From Tamarix chinensis (taxonomy: Eukaryota > Streptophyta > Magnoliopsida > Caryophyllales > Tamaricaceae): a DNA stretch of 64,000 bases. Positions within the stretch are counted from its first letter, which is position 1. Each line of letters begins with the position of its first letter. Positions 1 through 10,896 of the stretch are shown here, one piece after another. Both the position numbers and the translations under genes were made by a program. The notes under the pieces are model-generated. The model was not told the origin of the DNA. It did not search any database and saw only the letters and a program-made list of their open reading frames with translations. The stretch is taken from the NCBI GenBank assembly GCA_030549775.1, contig CM060175.1, positions 3,782,564 to 3,846,563 on the forward strand, written 5' to 3'.

Positions 1-681
1 TGGGGTTCCCGCACTCTCATGGGCTCATAACGATTATGATGTGAATCGACTATAATTATCAGAGTTATGAAAGAAGAAGTTGGATTGGACCATAACCGAT
101 CCTCATCATCCATAGTATTACATGTTGCTTATGTGTTTGTGTTATGCATGTTATGTTGTATGATGGTATGCTTGGCCTTAGCGCACCTGCGTCCTTACTC
201 AGTATTGGACTCATACTGATACTACCTTGATTGAATGGGTCCTGTGATGATCCACCGATGGTGGAGAGCAGATCTCCTATGCAGGTTGATCGATTACTAA
301 TTTGGGGTGGAAGGCTTGACTTGAGTGAGCAGGCGGTCCGGATATTGGTCCATTGGGATCTGTTTTATTTAGCTATAATTCGTACTACGCTTCTTGTTTT
401 GAGACCGCACTTTTAAGCTGTAATCTCAAACGATATTTTAACTGTTGTTGCCTCGTGGTTTTCGTGAATGATCTATGTTAACTATGTACCTATGTTTTGA
501 TGATTCTTACTTAATGATTGTTTAGTTTAGCCTTAGCACTTAGTATCGGAACGGTAGGAGTGAACCAGTCTGGTACTAAGTGTGGCGGTAATACCCCCAA
601 GTTTACGGTTTTAATTCTTTCGCTTCCGCTAAACCTTTGGATTTAAACGAATTTTTCAGTAGTAAATTTGGGGGTGTTACA
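1..681 (+). mobile_element. 3' part of a family-A LTR, sense orientation
   Basis: The right edge GGGGGTGTTACA at 670-681 is the sense-orientation end of the large LTR family seen repeatedly in this window. The preceding 140 bases (CCTTAGCACTTAGTATCGG, GTGTGGCGGTAATACCCCC, CTTCCGCT, TTTTTCAGTAGTAAATTTG) are the reverse complement of the start of the copy at 14624. The TTACTCAGTA block near 200 is also shared with the other copies. The LTR continues off the left edge, so its target duplication cannot be checked; the flank is gtaat at 682-686. No coding potential is convincing here. Confidence 0.75.
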
Positions 682-689
682 GTAATTTG

Positions 690-1745
690 TAAGTAAAAGG
701 GTATTATGGTAATTTTATAAGTAGAAGGGTGAAATGGTAATTTTAGAAATAAGGGATAAAATGGTAACCTTATAAATAAAAGGACATTATGGTAAATTTG
801 GAAGTAAGGGGTAGAAGGGTAATTTTGTAAATAAAAGGATATTATGGAAAATTTAGAAGTAAGTGGTAACTTGGTAATTATGATAACAACGAAGGATAAT
901 TTGATAATTAAATTATGATTATAGAAGGGCAATTGGATAATTATGATAATAGATAAGGGTAATTTGGTAAATTAACCAACAAAAGGGTATTATGGTAATT
1001 TTAATAATGGAGAAGGGCAATATAGTAATTATAATAATAGAGAAGGGTAAATTAATAATTATAATTATGGATAAGGGTAAATTGGTAATTATAATTATGG
1101 AGAAGGGTAAATGGGTAACTATAATTATGGAGAAGGGTAAAATGGTAATTATGATAATGGAGAAGGGTAATTTGGTAATTTAACCAACAGAAGGGTAATT
1201 TGTTAATTATGATAATGGATAAGGTCAATCTAGCAATTATGAGATTTTAGAAGGGTAATTTGGTAATTGACCACCTAAAGGGAAAATTGATAATTATAGT
1301 AATAACGAAGGGTAATTTGATAATTTATCCAACTAAAGGGGCAATTCGGTAATTATGATAATGAAGAATGGTAATTTGGTAATTTAACCGACTAAAGGGT
1401 AAGTTTGTAATTATTTAACCAACTAAAAGGGTAATTGGTAATCATGATAATAAAGAAGGGTAATTTGGTGATTTATCCAACTTAAGGGCAATTTAGTAAT
1501 TATAACAAAAGAGAAAGACAATTCGGTAATCTAACCAACCAAATGGGAAAAATGATAAGTGTAACAATTATGAAGGGCGAATAGTGATCTAAAAAGCGTA
1601 GGAGATAACTTGGTAACCTAAACCGATTAAGGATAATTTGGTAATTATGCAACCTGAAGGGTGATATGATAAATTGGCAAGTAAGGAATGGATGGGTTAA
1701 TAACTATGCAAGTAAGGGGTATATCAGTAATTCATATCTAACATG
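690..1745. repeat. 30-bp degenerate tandem repeat array
   Basis: The unit is close to GAGAAGGGTAAATTGGTAAT followed by TATAATTATG. The period is exactly 30 bp in the best-preserved part (about 1010-1180) and loosens on both sides, with interspersed TTTAACCAAC segments. Because 30 is a multiple of three, a short ORF at 992-1183 shows a 10-residue periodicity (EKGKLVIIIM). I regard that as a by-product of the repeat, not a gene. Confidence 0.8.
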
Positions 1746-1989
1746 TTGATGGGACAATGGAGGTTCGTAATAAGACTCAAGTAACACTAAATAGTAAGGT
1801 AAGAGTATTTGACGATTAGTAAGTATCACGAGAACAAATCCTAAATCAGAATTGGATGAGATTATGATAGCCTTAATGATTCCTCTGTGTTATCTTGGAT
1901 AACCATATGAATAAGAAATGCCTAATCATATCAGAATAATAGAAAGTGAATAAGCATCAAATTGTTGTTCTCTTTGTGTTCACCTTAAT

Positions 1990-3590
1990 TAAGACACTAA
2001 TACTTTAAGTGAAAGACCTCGAGATCGGGAATAGTGGCTCTTTAGGGGTCGATACCCTAAAGATGTGGTTTAGCCCACGATTATTCTGGTATTTGCTGGT
2101 GTGCCTCTATGCCCCAGGTAAGTCCTATATCTTACTCTATATAGCTCTACGAACCTATTTAGAGGGTATACATACTTATAGATTAGGTGTCCTTATCGGT
2201 AGGGTACTGAGTAGCTTTATGCACCAATACGACCAAAGTACATTTGCGTCTTTGGGTTGATGGTTGAAGGGTACTGAATAGCTTATATGCACTAGTACAA
2301 CTGGTGTACCCTTGTGTCTTGGGTTTTTGATCTCCCGTCTGAGGCAAATAAATGGAATTGTTGTACTAATTAAAAAAGGAAAAAACACTAATCATGAAAG
2401 TGAAGGATACATGAGTCGAGCCTAGTTAAATTATGATATTGAGTACCGATCCACCGATTATAATAGTGGCCCAGGAGCGTGTTGCCCTGGCAGATGATTA
2501 TGAGTACCGGTCCACTGGATATAATAGTGGCCCAGGAGCGTATTATCCTGGAAGATGATTATGAGTACCGATCCACTAGATATAATAGTGGCCCAGGAGC
2601 ATGTTGCCCTAGATGATGTTGATATATATTTCGATCCACTGGCGATAATAGTGGGGGTCCCGAACTTAGAAAAACCAAACATGGATGTGAATAAATTATG
2701 GAAAAATACCAATCACTTATAGTGGAACACCATGTGAGTCGGGGCCAGACCGGTCCACCGGCGAATAATAGTGGTTAGGAGCGTTTTGCCCTATATGACT
2801 GGTCCACTGGCCAATAATAGTGGCCAAGAGCGTTTTGTCCTACATGACTGGTCCACCGGCGAATAATAGTGGGGTTCCCACACTCATATGGATATAAAAT
2901 CTGAGAGATGATTAAATAATGATGGACTAATGGCTTAAGGCCTGAAAGTATTGATTTTGTACTACGGCATGGCTTAAGGCCCGAAAGTATCGATTTGCAT
3001 TATGACTCATTAACATTTATGGACTCGTTAAGGATGTGAATGTTAAGTATGTAAATGTTATGTATGCACATCTCGTTATATATGTATATAGCTTTGTATC
3101 ATGTGTTGCATTGCGGGTCTGCTTTTAAGTGTGTTTTTAAAGGGTTACTCAGTACCATAGTACTGAAGGGTTCCATTTGTGGGGCCCCTACCTATTCAAT
3201 AGACAGTGTCTCTTTCAAGTCCTTGTTCTAGAGCTATTCAAGTAGGCAATGGGAAATAGTGTAAGGATTGTCCGGAATTTGATAGGGTTTTACTACTTCC
3301 CTTTCTAACTCTTGGTTTGAATATAATCTTCATTCTTGTAACCACCATTGGTGGATTTTATTTTGCAATAAGTTTATCTGCGCTACTCTAATTTAAATAT
3401 GGTTTAAATTTCTAGCAATTGATATTTTATTCTTTAGCCTTAGCACTTTGTACCGGGACGGTATGAGTGAATTGGTTTGGTACTAAGTGTGGCAGTAATA
3501 TCCCCAAAATTCATAGTTTTGTTATTTTGCTTCCGTTAACACTTTTAATAAAAACAAAAATTTTCAGTAGTGAATTTTGGGGGTGTTACA
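1990..3590 (+). mobile_element. Diverged family-A LTR relic, sense orientation
   Basis: It ends GAATTTTGGGGGTGTTACA at 3572-3590, preceded by TACTAAGTGTGGCAGTAATA and CCTTAGCACTTTGTACCGGG, which matches the reverse complement of the LTR start at 14624. The internal block GAGGGTATACATACTTA near 2162 is shared with the relic ending at 28828. The minisatellite with ATAATAGTGG cores (2445-2880) is the family-A minisatellite in sense orientation. The 5' start was not identified; the 30-bp array upstream may occupy the place of the AAT-rich block of other copies. The flank after the end is gtcta, with no primer site, so this is a solo or 3' LTR. Confidence 0.65.
2445..2880. repeat. 61-bp minisatellite with CCAC...ATAATAGTGG cores
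   Basis: Three head-to-tail units start at 2445, 2506 and 2567 (ACCGATCCACCGATTATAAT, then AGTGGCCCAGGAGCGT), a period of 61 bp. Further units with altered spacing follow at about 2632, 2750, 2803 and 2857. Each core carries a short dyad, CCAC ... GTGG. The same core in reverse complement (CCACTATTATAGCCGGTGG) recurs at 15300-15370, 22545-22770, 52200-52320, 53100-53450 and 57520-57640. Confidence 0.85.
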
Positions 3591-3595
3591 GTCTA

Positions 3596-5330
3596 AGCCT
3601 TGCCCTTATTGAAAAGCAAGGGATCTCTGCATCCTCTACAATGGTGTAGTCCTCCTAGCTCTACTATTTATCAGCTGAGCTCTTTGAACTAGTGATGTTT
3701 GTGCCACCATACCCTACGAACATGTTTGCCCTTACAAAGCACTTCCCCCGATGGTATGACACTCGAACCAATGATACCCCAAACAACCATAAACATGGAA
3801 CTAAACTAGCTACCTAGCAATATCTTTCCTTAGGTGGTTCTTACTACACCATTGGTAGAAGAAACACCTCACACTCGACTGACTCAACTGCCCTCCAAAA
3901 TAAGGTACCACTCCCGACTAATGACTACCTAAGGTTTGGAACCTCTTCTCTCCCCTGTGGTGTTGACTGCTCTCAAACCTTCACTTGGCCCCTAACTAGG
4001 AACCATGAGCCTAAGAAATCGTTGATGCCTCCAAGGCATAATTATACAAAGCATATAAGTCCTATGCACGAGTCCCCATCAACATCTCTTGGAGCCTCAA
4101 GCTCAACCCTAACTAGAAATGATGCACCTTCATCCTCTTGTCAGTGTCAACCTCAAGAGCAAAGTGGACCAAGTCTGAGTAACAACTGTAGTACTCCTCC
4201 ATTGAAGACATCCTCTAACACAACACCATGAACTTGTCATACTGCTCCATCCTTAGGCAAGTCAGATAAAATCAAGTCCTAAGCATCTCAATGAAGGTCT
4301 CTCAATAGTTTACAGTGGCTCCTCTCAACTACTAACCTCTCCACCACTCCTCAACACGACCCCGTAGGTGGAATACCCCAATATCTACTTACCTACTCTC
4401 TAAGAAAGTACTAGCCACAAAGATCTTCTTAATATCTCTCAACTAACTCTCCAACATATTAGGGTCCTCTTGACCCTCAAAGACGAAAGGGCAATAAAGA
4501 TCAACCCGATGAAGCCAATCCTCTGGTGGCAGCACCAAAAGAGGAGGTGGAGGTGCAGTGGAGCCTTCTCATGCTGAATTTTCCACTCCATGAATGCTCT
4601 AACTATCTCCATGAAATTCTTAACACATTGGTTTGTAGCCATCAAAACCTTAGAATTCTAAGCCACATTAGAAAGGAATCGAATATTGATATGAGTTATT
4701 TGTGCAAATTAAAGGACTATGAGAGTATCATTATATGTATGATTTTAGCCACATAAGTGAGTGATAGGGTGTTTTTCTTTACAATTTTTCCACCCTTTGA
4801 GATCGTACATGACTCGCTTGAGGTTAATCTGGAAAGAGCTTTAATGTCCTATGAGTTGATAGTACCTGCACTCTTATGACAACTCATAGACTTAATACCT
4901 TTACTCAACCGATTGCAAAGCATGTGTAGGGATGGTTGTAACTTAGCATATCAAACAACATCCTCACCTTGCCAAGACTACAAAATTTGCCACCCAAGTC
5001 ACCATCAAGGTTCTATAGCATCGACAAAAAGAAGAATGCCCAAATCTCCAAATTTGGCAGCATTCACTAAGGAACCACTATAGGGTATTGCCACCTGACA
5101 TAGAGTACAGTCACTTGATGTAGTACCAAGAGAACCTGCATATTTTGCACTCTATAGATACCCTCTGGATAAAGAAGAAAAAGAGGGGGGCATAAGAGAA
5201 AAAGTAGCAATGAAAGAATAGAAGCAAAAAGGAAAAAGAAGAGGAGTTCTAGTAGGGCTATGTTGAGGGAGGAAAAAGAAAAAAGAGAGATTAAGCTAGA
5301 TAGGGGTTGAATTACCATGATCTATCTGGT
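3596..5330 (-). pseudogene. Decayed Ty3/gypsy gag region
   Basis: Read on the minus strand, about 4530-4390 gives a recognisable retroelement Gag stretch: EDWLHRVDLYCPFVFEGQED, then PNMLES, a stop, LRDIKKIFVASTF. This matches the plant gypsy capsid pattern F-x-G-x-x-D-P-x-x-A-x-x-W-L-x-x-I. Stops and frameshifts interrupt it, and no long ORF survives. It lies downstream, in minus sense, of the primer site at 6438-6451 and the LTR at 6454, as expected for that element's internal region. A possible degenerate zinc-knuckle region lies near 3750-3900. The internal region is cut short at 3595 by the neighbouring LTR relic. Short ORFs on either strand here are not credible genes. Confidence 0.55.
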
Positions 5331-5704
5331 CCCTTCCCTTCTACTATTCACTACTTTCTTGTTTTTCTAGAGGTGATTTAGTATTGGCTAAACTCCTTGG
5401 TGAGAGAAAAGATTGAGTATCCTTCTTTGTTGTAATTTGTGGCGTTGTAGTCGCGATTGGTTTAAATGATATATCATTTCGTTGAGCTTCATTTGTTGAT
5501 GTGTTGAATGTTGGCCGCATTAGGCATTCACATTATTTCTATATCAGTTGTGATTGTGAATAGAATTTATGATGACGAATGGTGATAGGGTTAGCAACGA
5601 AAGATGAAGTGACCTTGTCATTAATCTTCCAAAACTCACTACATGACATTGCCTTAGCTCATGCACCATGATGGAGACAACCTTAGAGTATATTTTTCCA
5701 TTTA

Positions 5705-5944
5705 GTGCTCGTTTGGTATAGGGGTAATTGGGGTAGAAAAATTACCCCCATATTTTATATATCTTGTATAATTTATTTAAAATTAAATATTTTTATTCTA
5801 ATAAATACCCATTTTAGATCTTAATTTGATCTAAAATGGGTATTTCATTAAAAATATATTTATTATTATTAGATAATTAATATAAAAGGTACAAAATAGA
5901 GGGAAAATTTTTCCACCCCTATTACTCCCATACCAAACAAGCCC
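5705..5944. mobile_element. Tourist-like MITE, 240 bp, TSD TTA
   Basis: Terminal inverted repeats are visible: GTGCTCGTTTGGTATAGGGG at the left and, in reverse complement, GGGCTTGTTTGGTATGGGAG at the right. They extend about 40 bp with a few mismatches. TTA lies directly outside both ends (5702-5704 and 5945-5947), the 3-bp target typical of PIF/Harbinger elements. The centre has its own palindrome (TACCCATTTTAGATC / GATCTAAAATGGGTA). There is no ORF, so it is non-autonomous. It is inserted between the gag relic and the primer site of the 6454 element. Confidence 0.8.
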
Positions 5945-6437
5945 TTAATGAAATCTAATGCATTTGGAAGGATTAATATCTCTTGAGCTTGACAGGCTAT
6001 GAATTTTCATAGGGTGCATGCATTCGGTGTTAAGCAATCTCCCTCTATTGACTCTACCTTCTGATTTCCTTTCCATCTATCTCTCATTAATATTAGTCAA
6101 CTCCTAAGTGCTCATTTACTTCATTATATTTTCATTGTCTCACTACTAATATTTAATTATATAGTTAATCTCACAGAACACTTGACTTTAGTAAAGTAGA
6201 TTTCATTCGATTCCCCTTGGGAACAATACTCACTCATCACCCTATTACTTAGATCAAGCGTGTATACTTGCACAATTCTGTTGTGCTACATTTATGTTTA
6301 TTACCCTATCAACGATTCTCAAACTAAGAACAAACCAAATACTAACTACACCATTAGTATACATGAAGGTAACTTACTGCACATAAGGCTAGAAGTTGGT
6401 CATATTCTATAAAACCACTTCAAGATTTAAAACTATA

Positions 6438-6451
6438 GGCTCTGACACCAA
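6438..6451 (-). other. Primer binding site, tRNA-iMet type
   Basis: On the minus strand this reads TTGGTGTCAGAGCC. That is one base away from the classic plant initiator-tRNA-Met primer site TGGTATCAGAGCC (A to G). It starts two bases after the LTR terminus GGGGATGTTACA (minus sense), exactly where a primer site belongs. It fixes the sense strand of the family-A LTRs as the one ending in GTGTTACA. Confidence 0.75.
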
Positions 6452-7229
6452 CTTGTAACATCCCCAATTTTTTAACTATAAAATTTTTCTTTTGAGACAA
6501 TGTGGAAGCATTTGAAAAACAATATTGGGGAATATTACCACAACATCAACTATAAGAAAGGTATAATCATCATATGACCCATGCTTGATGTAAGAAAAAA
6601 TGGAGTAAGAAACAAAAGAATGCATGATCATAACATTTATGTGACAATACAAGATAATAAAGGCTAGAACAATATTATAGATTGAATGGACTTAATAGTT
6701 TTACAAAACAAAAAACAAGAAATTGAGCTTAGAGTTTGACTAATTGAAAATATAAAAGCATCCCAACATAGTAAGTAAAATAGTAATAATTTGTTAGCCT
6801 AAATCTTAGGCATAATCATAAACCTCCAACCCCAAGTAATGGCCCGCTAATGATCTACGTCATCACTCTCAACATACTCTAAATGAGAGTTATAACCTTG
6901 AAAAATTTTCTCTACTCCCCAGACCATAAGTTGAATCATCATAGTAACCATACAAGTGTAGTATAAATATGGTAAAGTACTAGTAAAACATACTACCTAA
7001 AACATGGTAAGGGTCATGTAGTACATTGAAGTCATATACAACATGATGATATCATACCGATACAACTCAAGTACAATATGGCATGTGTGCATGGAAACAT
7101 GGAAGTATAAAAAAAAATACATGCAATTCATATGATATAAACCATACTAGAATTCCCCCTTTAGTGACCACACAATTTTCGTTTAATAAGATAACTCATT
7201 TGATCACACCCAATTCTTTATCATAAACA

Positions 7230-7560
7230 AAATCCATGGCAGCACAAATAATCATGATGGGATACCACACCCATCACACAAGGTTGGGATACATCAAAGG
7301 GGCTTTCTTCAAGGATACCAAACCCACCACACATCAAGTGCACCTGCCACAAATCTAGATACCACATCCACCACACATGGTCAAAGTACACCAAGGAGCT
7401 TGCATTAGGATACCTCACCCACCACACCTTAAATGTCTCTACTAAAAGGGCTAATAAGTTGGGATACCATACTCGCCTAAGAAATGGACAATACGAAGTG
7501 TCAGGGGGCTTGTACTGGGATACCTCACCCACCAAAAACAAATACCAATACTATGTCGAT
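7230..7560. repeat. Minisatellite of GGATACC-CACCCACCACAC units
   Basis: Six or more irregularly spaced copies (35-70 bp apart) of GGATACCxCACCCACCACAC, mixed with CAAGG and TTGGGATAC words. It occupies the same relative place in this LTR as the CCACTATTATAGCCGGTGG minisatellite does in the other family members. The 106-aa ORF on the minus strand is a read-through of this array, not a gene. Confidence 0.65.
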
Positions 7561-8149
7561 CTACTATAGTATAATCCTATAACTCAAAGATATGTACATA
7601 CCACCTACCAATCATAACCTGGTAGAGAAAGAAATAGGTACTGAGTGAAAAATATAACCAAGGGTGATCTACCCCCTAACTCCCTGTAACTACCCTAAGA
7701 GTCGGAGGAAAAAGCTCAAAAAAAATCTTAAACCATTAATTTATATCACAAGTGATATCACAAATCACCACAAAGTTCACACATAATCAAATTACGTGTT
7801 TCTATGTGATAATACCAAACACAATTAAATTATATTATTTAACTAAATTGGGTTTTTCCAAGTAATAACACCAAACATAATTAAAATCCATTATTTAACC
7901 AATTTGGGTGTTTCTAAGTGATAATATCAAGCACCACACAAGGCATTAAAGCCACAATTTATGTGTTTAGAGATGATACCAAACTTAACCCAAAATCAAG
8001 TCTCAAATACCATAATGGTTATTCATATTAAATCAAGTCAATCATAATTGAAATCATAATTAAAATGTTGTAAATGTGTGGAAGCAACAACATAAAAGGC
8101 CCTAGAGAAGCACAACAAAGTATAACAAGTGAGGTGGCTTCTAGCAAGA

Positions 8150-8490
8150 CTAGTTGATCGGTCCTTCAGACCAATCCACTAGTCTGGTCATACTAGACCT
8201 GGATCAAAACAATACCAAAGAATCAATCTACTGGTTAGCCTCACCAATCGATTGTTAATGAGAACTTGTTGAATGGTTTGATCCAATTGATCAATGGGTT
8301 TAAGTAGAGACCAAGCCATTTTGATCTATAGGGACACCAATCGATGGGTTTGACAAACCAATCGACTATTCATCGAAACTAGTCAACTGATTTGCTAACC
8401 AACCAATTAATCGCATGACCAATTGATCTAAAAATTTAAAACATTTGACTACTCGCATAATCAGTCAATAAGTTGAGGAACCGATCAACT
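8150..8490. repeat. Cluster of ACTAGTCGATTGG-type subrepeats
   Basis: Repeated words such as CCAATCGATGGGTTTGACAA, ACCAATCGACTATTCAT and ACTAGTCTGGTC occur about every 30-45 bp in both orientations. The same word family returns at 9730-9850, 10225-10345 and, as a longer array, at 36940-37580 inside intron 5 of the host gene. Confidence 0.6.
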
Positions 8491-9480
8491 AATTTGGGTA
8501 AAACACTATCCATACTTGCAAAATACACACTAAAATTTACCACACTTTACGATATTAATCCTAGTATGTTGCTATGTTGAAAAAACACATAAAATTACAT
8601 ATTGCATACATAGAATCATATGGATACATGGTAATGCACATACTTAAGCAATTCATGTTCAAATAACTAATTTTATGCTAAAAAACCAAAGAATTCCAGC
8701 AACACTAACTTGGGAAGAATTATTCCACATGCTTAGATCATGAAACACACTTAGATAATACTTATATAAGTAACAAAAACATGGAATCCGGATATACCAC
8801 AAAACCTATTTATGTTAAAGATAAGAATTCCTTACCTTAAAGTAATTCTTTTAGCACAAAACTCCTACTAGATGGCTTATCTAGCAATACTTTGATTCCT
8901 AAGAGAATAAAATTAAAAACCATTAAAATCATCTTTCAAAACTCAAATAAAATCAAAGAAAAGTTAGAATAAGAAGATGAAGAACACAAAACACCACCTT
9001 TGTCTCAAAAATAGTGTGTTAAGGAAAGAGCTAAAATATTCAACCTTTCTCAACCTTAATTCCTCCTTGCTTAAAGGAAGCAAGAGAGAACTAAAACTAA
9101 GATTAGAAGAAGATAAATGAACAAAATGATCACATAAGGAAGGGAGAAAATCAGAGAAAGACTCTATTTTTCCTCAACAGAAGGAAGATAAGGGAAAATA
9201 AAAGAATGCTCAACATTTGGGGAAATTTTCCACAAGGAAAAGGGAGAATAGAGTAAGAAAACAAGTGAAGAATGAGAATGGATAAAAAAATGAGAAGTAT
9301 AGAAGCAAGGTTGATTGACATTCTCAGGGGAAAGGGGGATGACACTGGTGAGGTTGAGTGTGGGCAAGCTAAGAAGTGAGGGTTAACTTGATGGGGTGGT
9401 GGGAGTTGAGTGCAATAAAAAATGAGCATGGTAGTGGGTTGAAAAGTTAGGGAATGGTGCAAAAAGTCAATTTCACGGCC

Positions 9481-10445
9481 CTAGCTACAAGAAGAGAGAG
9501 GGCACGGTGAGGGAAAAGATAAAAGGCAAAGCTTACCTCAAAAGTACCTTTTAGGAATATATTAGCTAATTAAAACTATGTAATGATCTAAATAATGTGA
9601 AAATAATCCCAAAGCACTAAACACATGATTATTAGCATAATTGGACTCTAATTGAAAGTTTTCATAAACATTAGGGAGAAATTTGAATCAAAATAAGAAA
9701 TAGATCTAAAATTGTACGATAACCTGTTGATTATTTTAGGTAAACCAATAGGCTAGCTTCTCAAGAACAAGAATGTTAATATTCCTAGTGTACCAATCAA
9801 TCAGTTATGTAAACCAATTGATTTGTACACCTGAAATTCACATTTTAATAAGAATTTCAAGTCCATTTCAAAACCAAAACACATTTATTTTATATCAACA
9901 TAGTTTCTAGATATAACATGAAGGATTTGGGGATAGGGTATTATAGTTAGTGAGTTAGAGAAAAGGTTCACAAATTCAAACATGTAGCATGGTTGCCAAA
10001 AAAGAGAGAGGAAGGTGAGGGAGAAAAGAGAAAGTGAGATATGTCTCAATAAGTATTTTTTAGGGTAATTTAACTAAATAAAATTATATAATGATCTAAA
10101 TTATGAAAAAATAATCCCAAAGGACCAAAATATACTCACTACCATAAATGGATTATAATTAGAAGTTATGAAAATGAGAAAGAGATTTAGATCAAAATTA
10201 GAAAAGAATCTGAAATCACAAGATAACTAGTCGACTAGTTTAAACAAACTAGCCGACTGATTCATCGAGAATAAAATTGTCAATCTCTAAGCATACTAGT
10301 CGATTGGTTAAGTAAACTAGTTGATCGATACACTTAAAATCCATATTTTTATTAGAATTTCAAGCCCTTTTAAAAACCAAAACTAACTTATTTTATATCA
10401 AAATAATTCGAAACACATTTTAAAGGATTTTAAGATGGGATATTA
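9481..10445. repeat. Diverged tandem duplication of about 460 bp
   Basis: The segment 9481-9948 (AAGAGAGAGGGCACGGTGAG ... GGATAGGGTATTATA) is repeated in the same orientation at about 9985-10445 (AAGAGAGAGGAAGGTGAG ... AGATGGGATATTATA). Order is collinear throughout, including AATGATCTAAATAATGTGAA / AATGATCTAAATTATGAAAA and the TTTTATATCAA block. Divergence is substantial, so the duplication is old. It lies inside the LTR at 6454-10796. Confidence 0.75.
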
Positions 10446-10769
10446 TAGAAACACACTCTATGAGATGTGGGAGGTAATGATTAATGTAGGATAGGTAGGT
10501 CTAGGGGTGGAAGCTAATACAAATGAAATTAGATGGGACATAAGAGAATCATGTAGTGAAAGGAGGAGGAGGAAGAAGAAAGCTAGGGAGAAGAAGAAAA
10601 AGGGAAAAAGAAAATAAATTTAAGGTTTGGATTAAAATTAGGTTAAAATGTAGATTAGGGAATTTGGGTAGGATTGAAATATAAATAATCTAGGATTAAG
10701 GTTAGGTTAAAATATTATTTTTTGGGATAAATATTAGGATTAGGTTAAGCTATTGATTTCTTAGGATTA

Positions 10770-10896
10770 AAGTTAGGTAAAAATTGAGGTATTACAATAT
10801 TTCCTTATGTTTTTTTTTTTGCCCACAAGATTGGATGACCGAGGTAAAAATTGAGGTATTACAATATGTCCTTATGTTTTTTCTTGCCCACAAGAT
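10770..10896. repeat. Tandem duplication of an LTR-flank junction, about 62 bp
   Basis: AGGTAAAAATTGAGGTATTA through TTGCCCACAAGATTGGATGACC occurs twice head to tail, the second copy starting near 10832. The copies differ by one substitution (ATATT/ATATG) and by T-tract length. The unit includes the presumed LTR terminus GAGGTATTACA plus about 40 bp of flank. Confidence 0.85.

Larger units (their letters stand above)
6454..10796 (-). mobile_element. 5' LTR of a family-A-related retrotransposon
   Basis: On the + strand it starts TGTAACATCCCCAATTTTTT and ends GAGGTATTACA, so in minus sense it runs TGTAATACCTC ... GGGGATGTTACA. The termini and overall layout match the two complete LTRs in the window. 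The primer site lies immediately beyond 6454 and the gag remnant beyond that. A GA-rich block at 10555-10620 sits about 200 bp from the sense start, as the GA-rich blocks at 26400-26650 and 56950-57070 do in their copies. It has GGATACC-x-CACCCACCACAC subrepeats (7230-7560), ACTAGTCGA-type subrepeats and an internal duplication. The outer end at 10796 is inferred from family resemblance; the matching 3' LTR is not present, so no TSD check is possible. Confidence 0.6.

Noticed and set aside
2445..2880. Regular repeat-spacer pattern reminiscent of a CRISPR array
   Set aside because: Spacers are themselves similar, units are tandem minisatellite copies and the genome is a plant nuclear one.
7221..7541. 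106-aa minus-strand ORF with repeated GG-x-GIL and VWW words
   Set aside because: It reads through the GGATACC/CACCCACCACAC minisatellite of an LTR.
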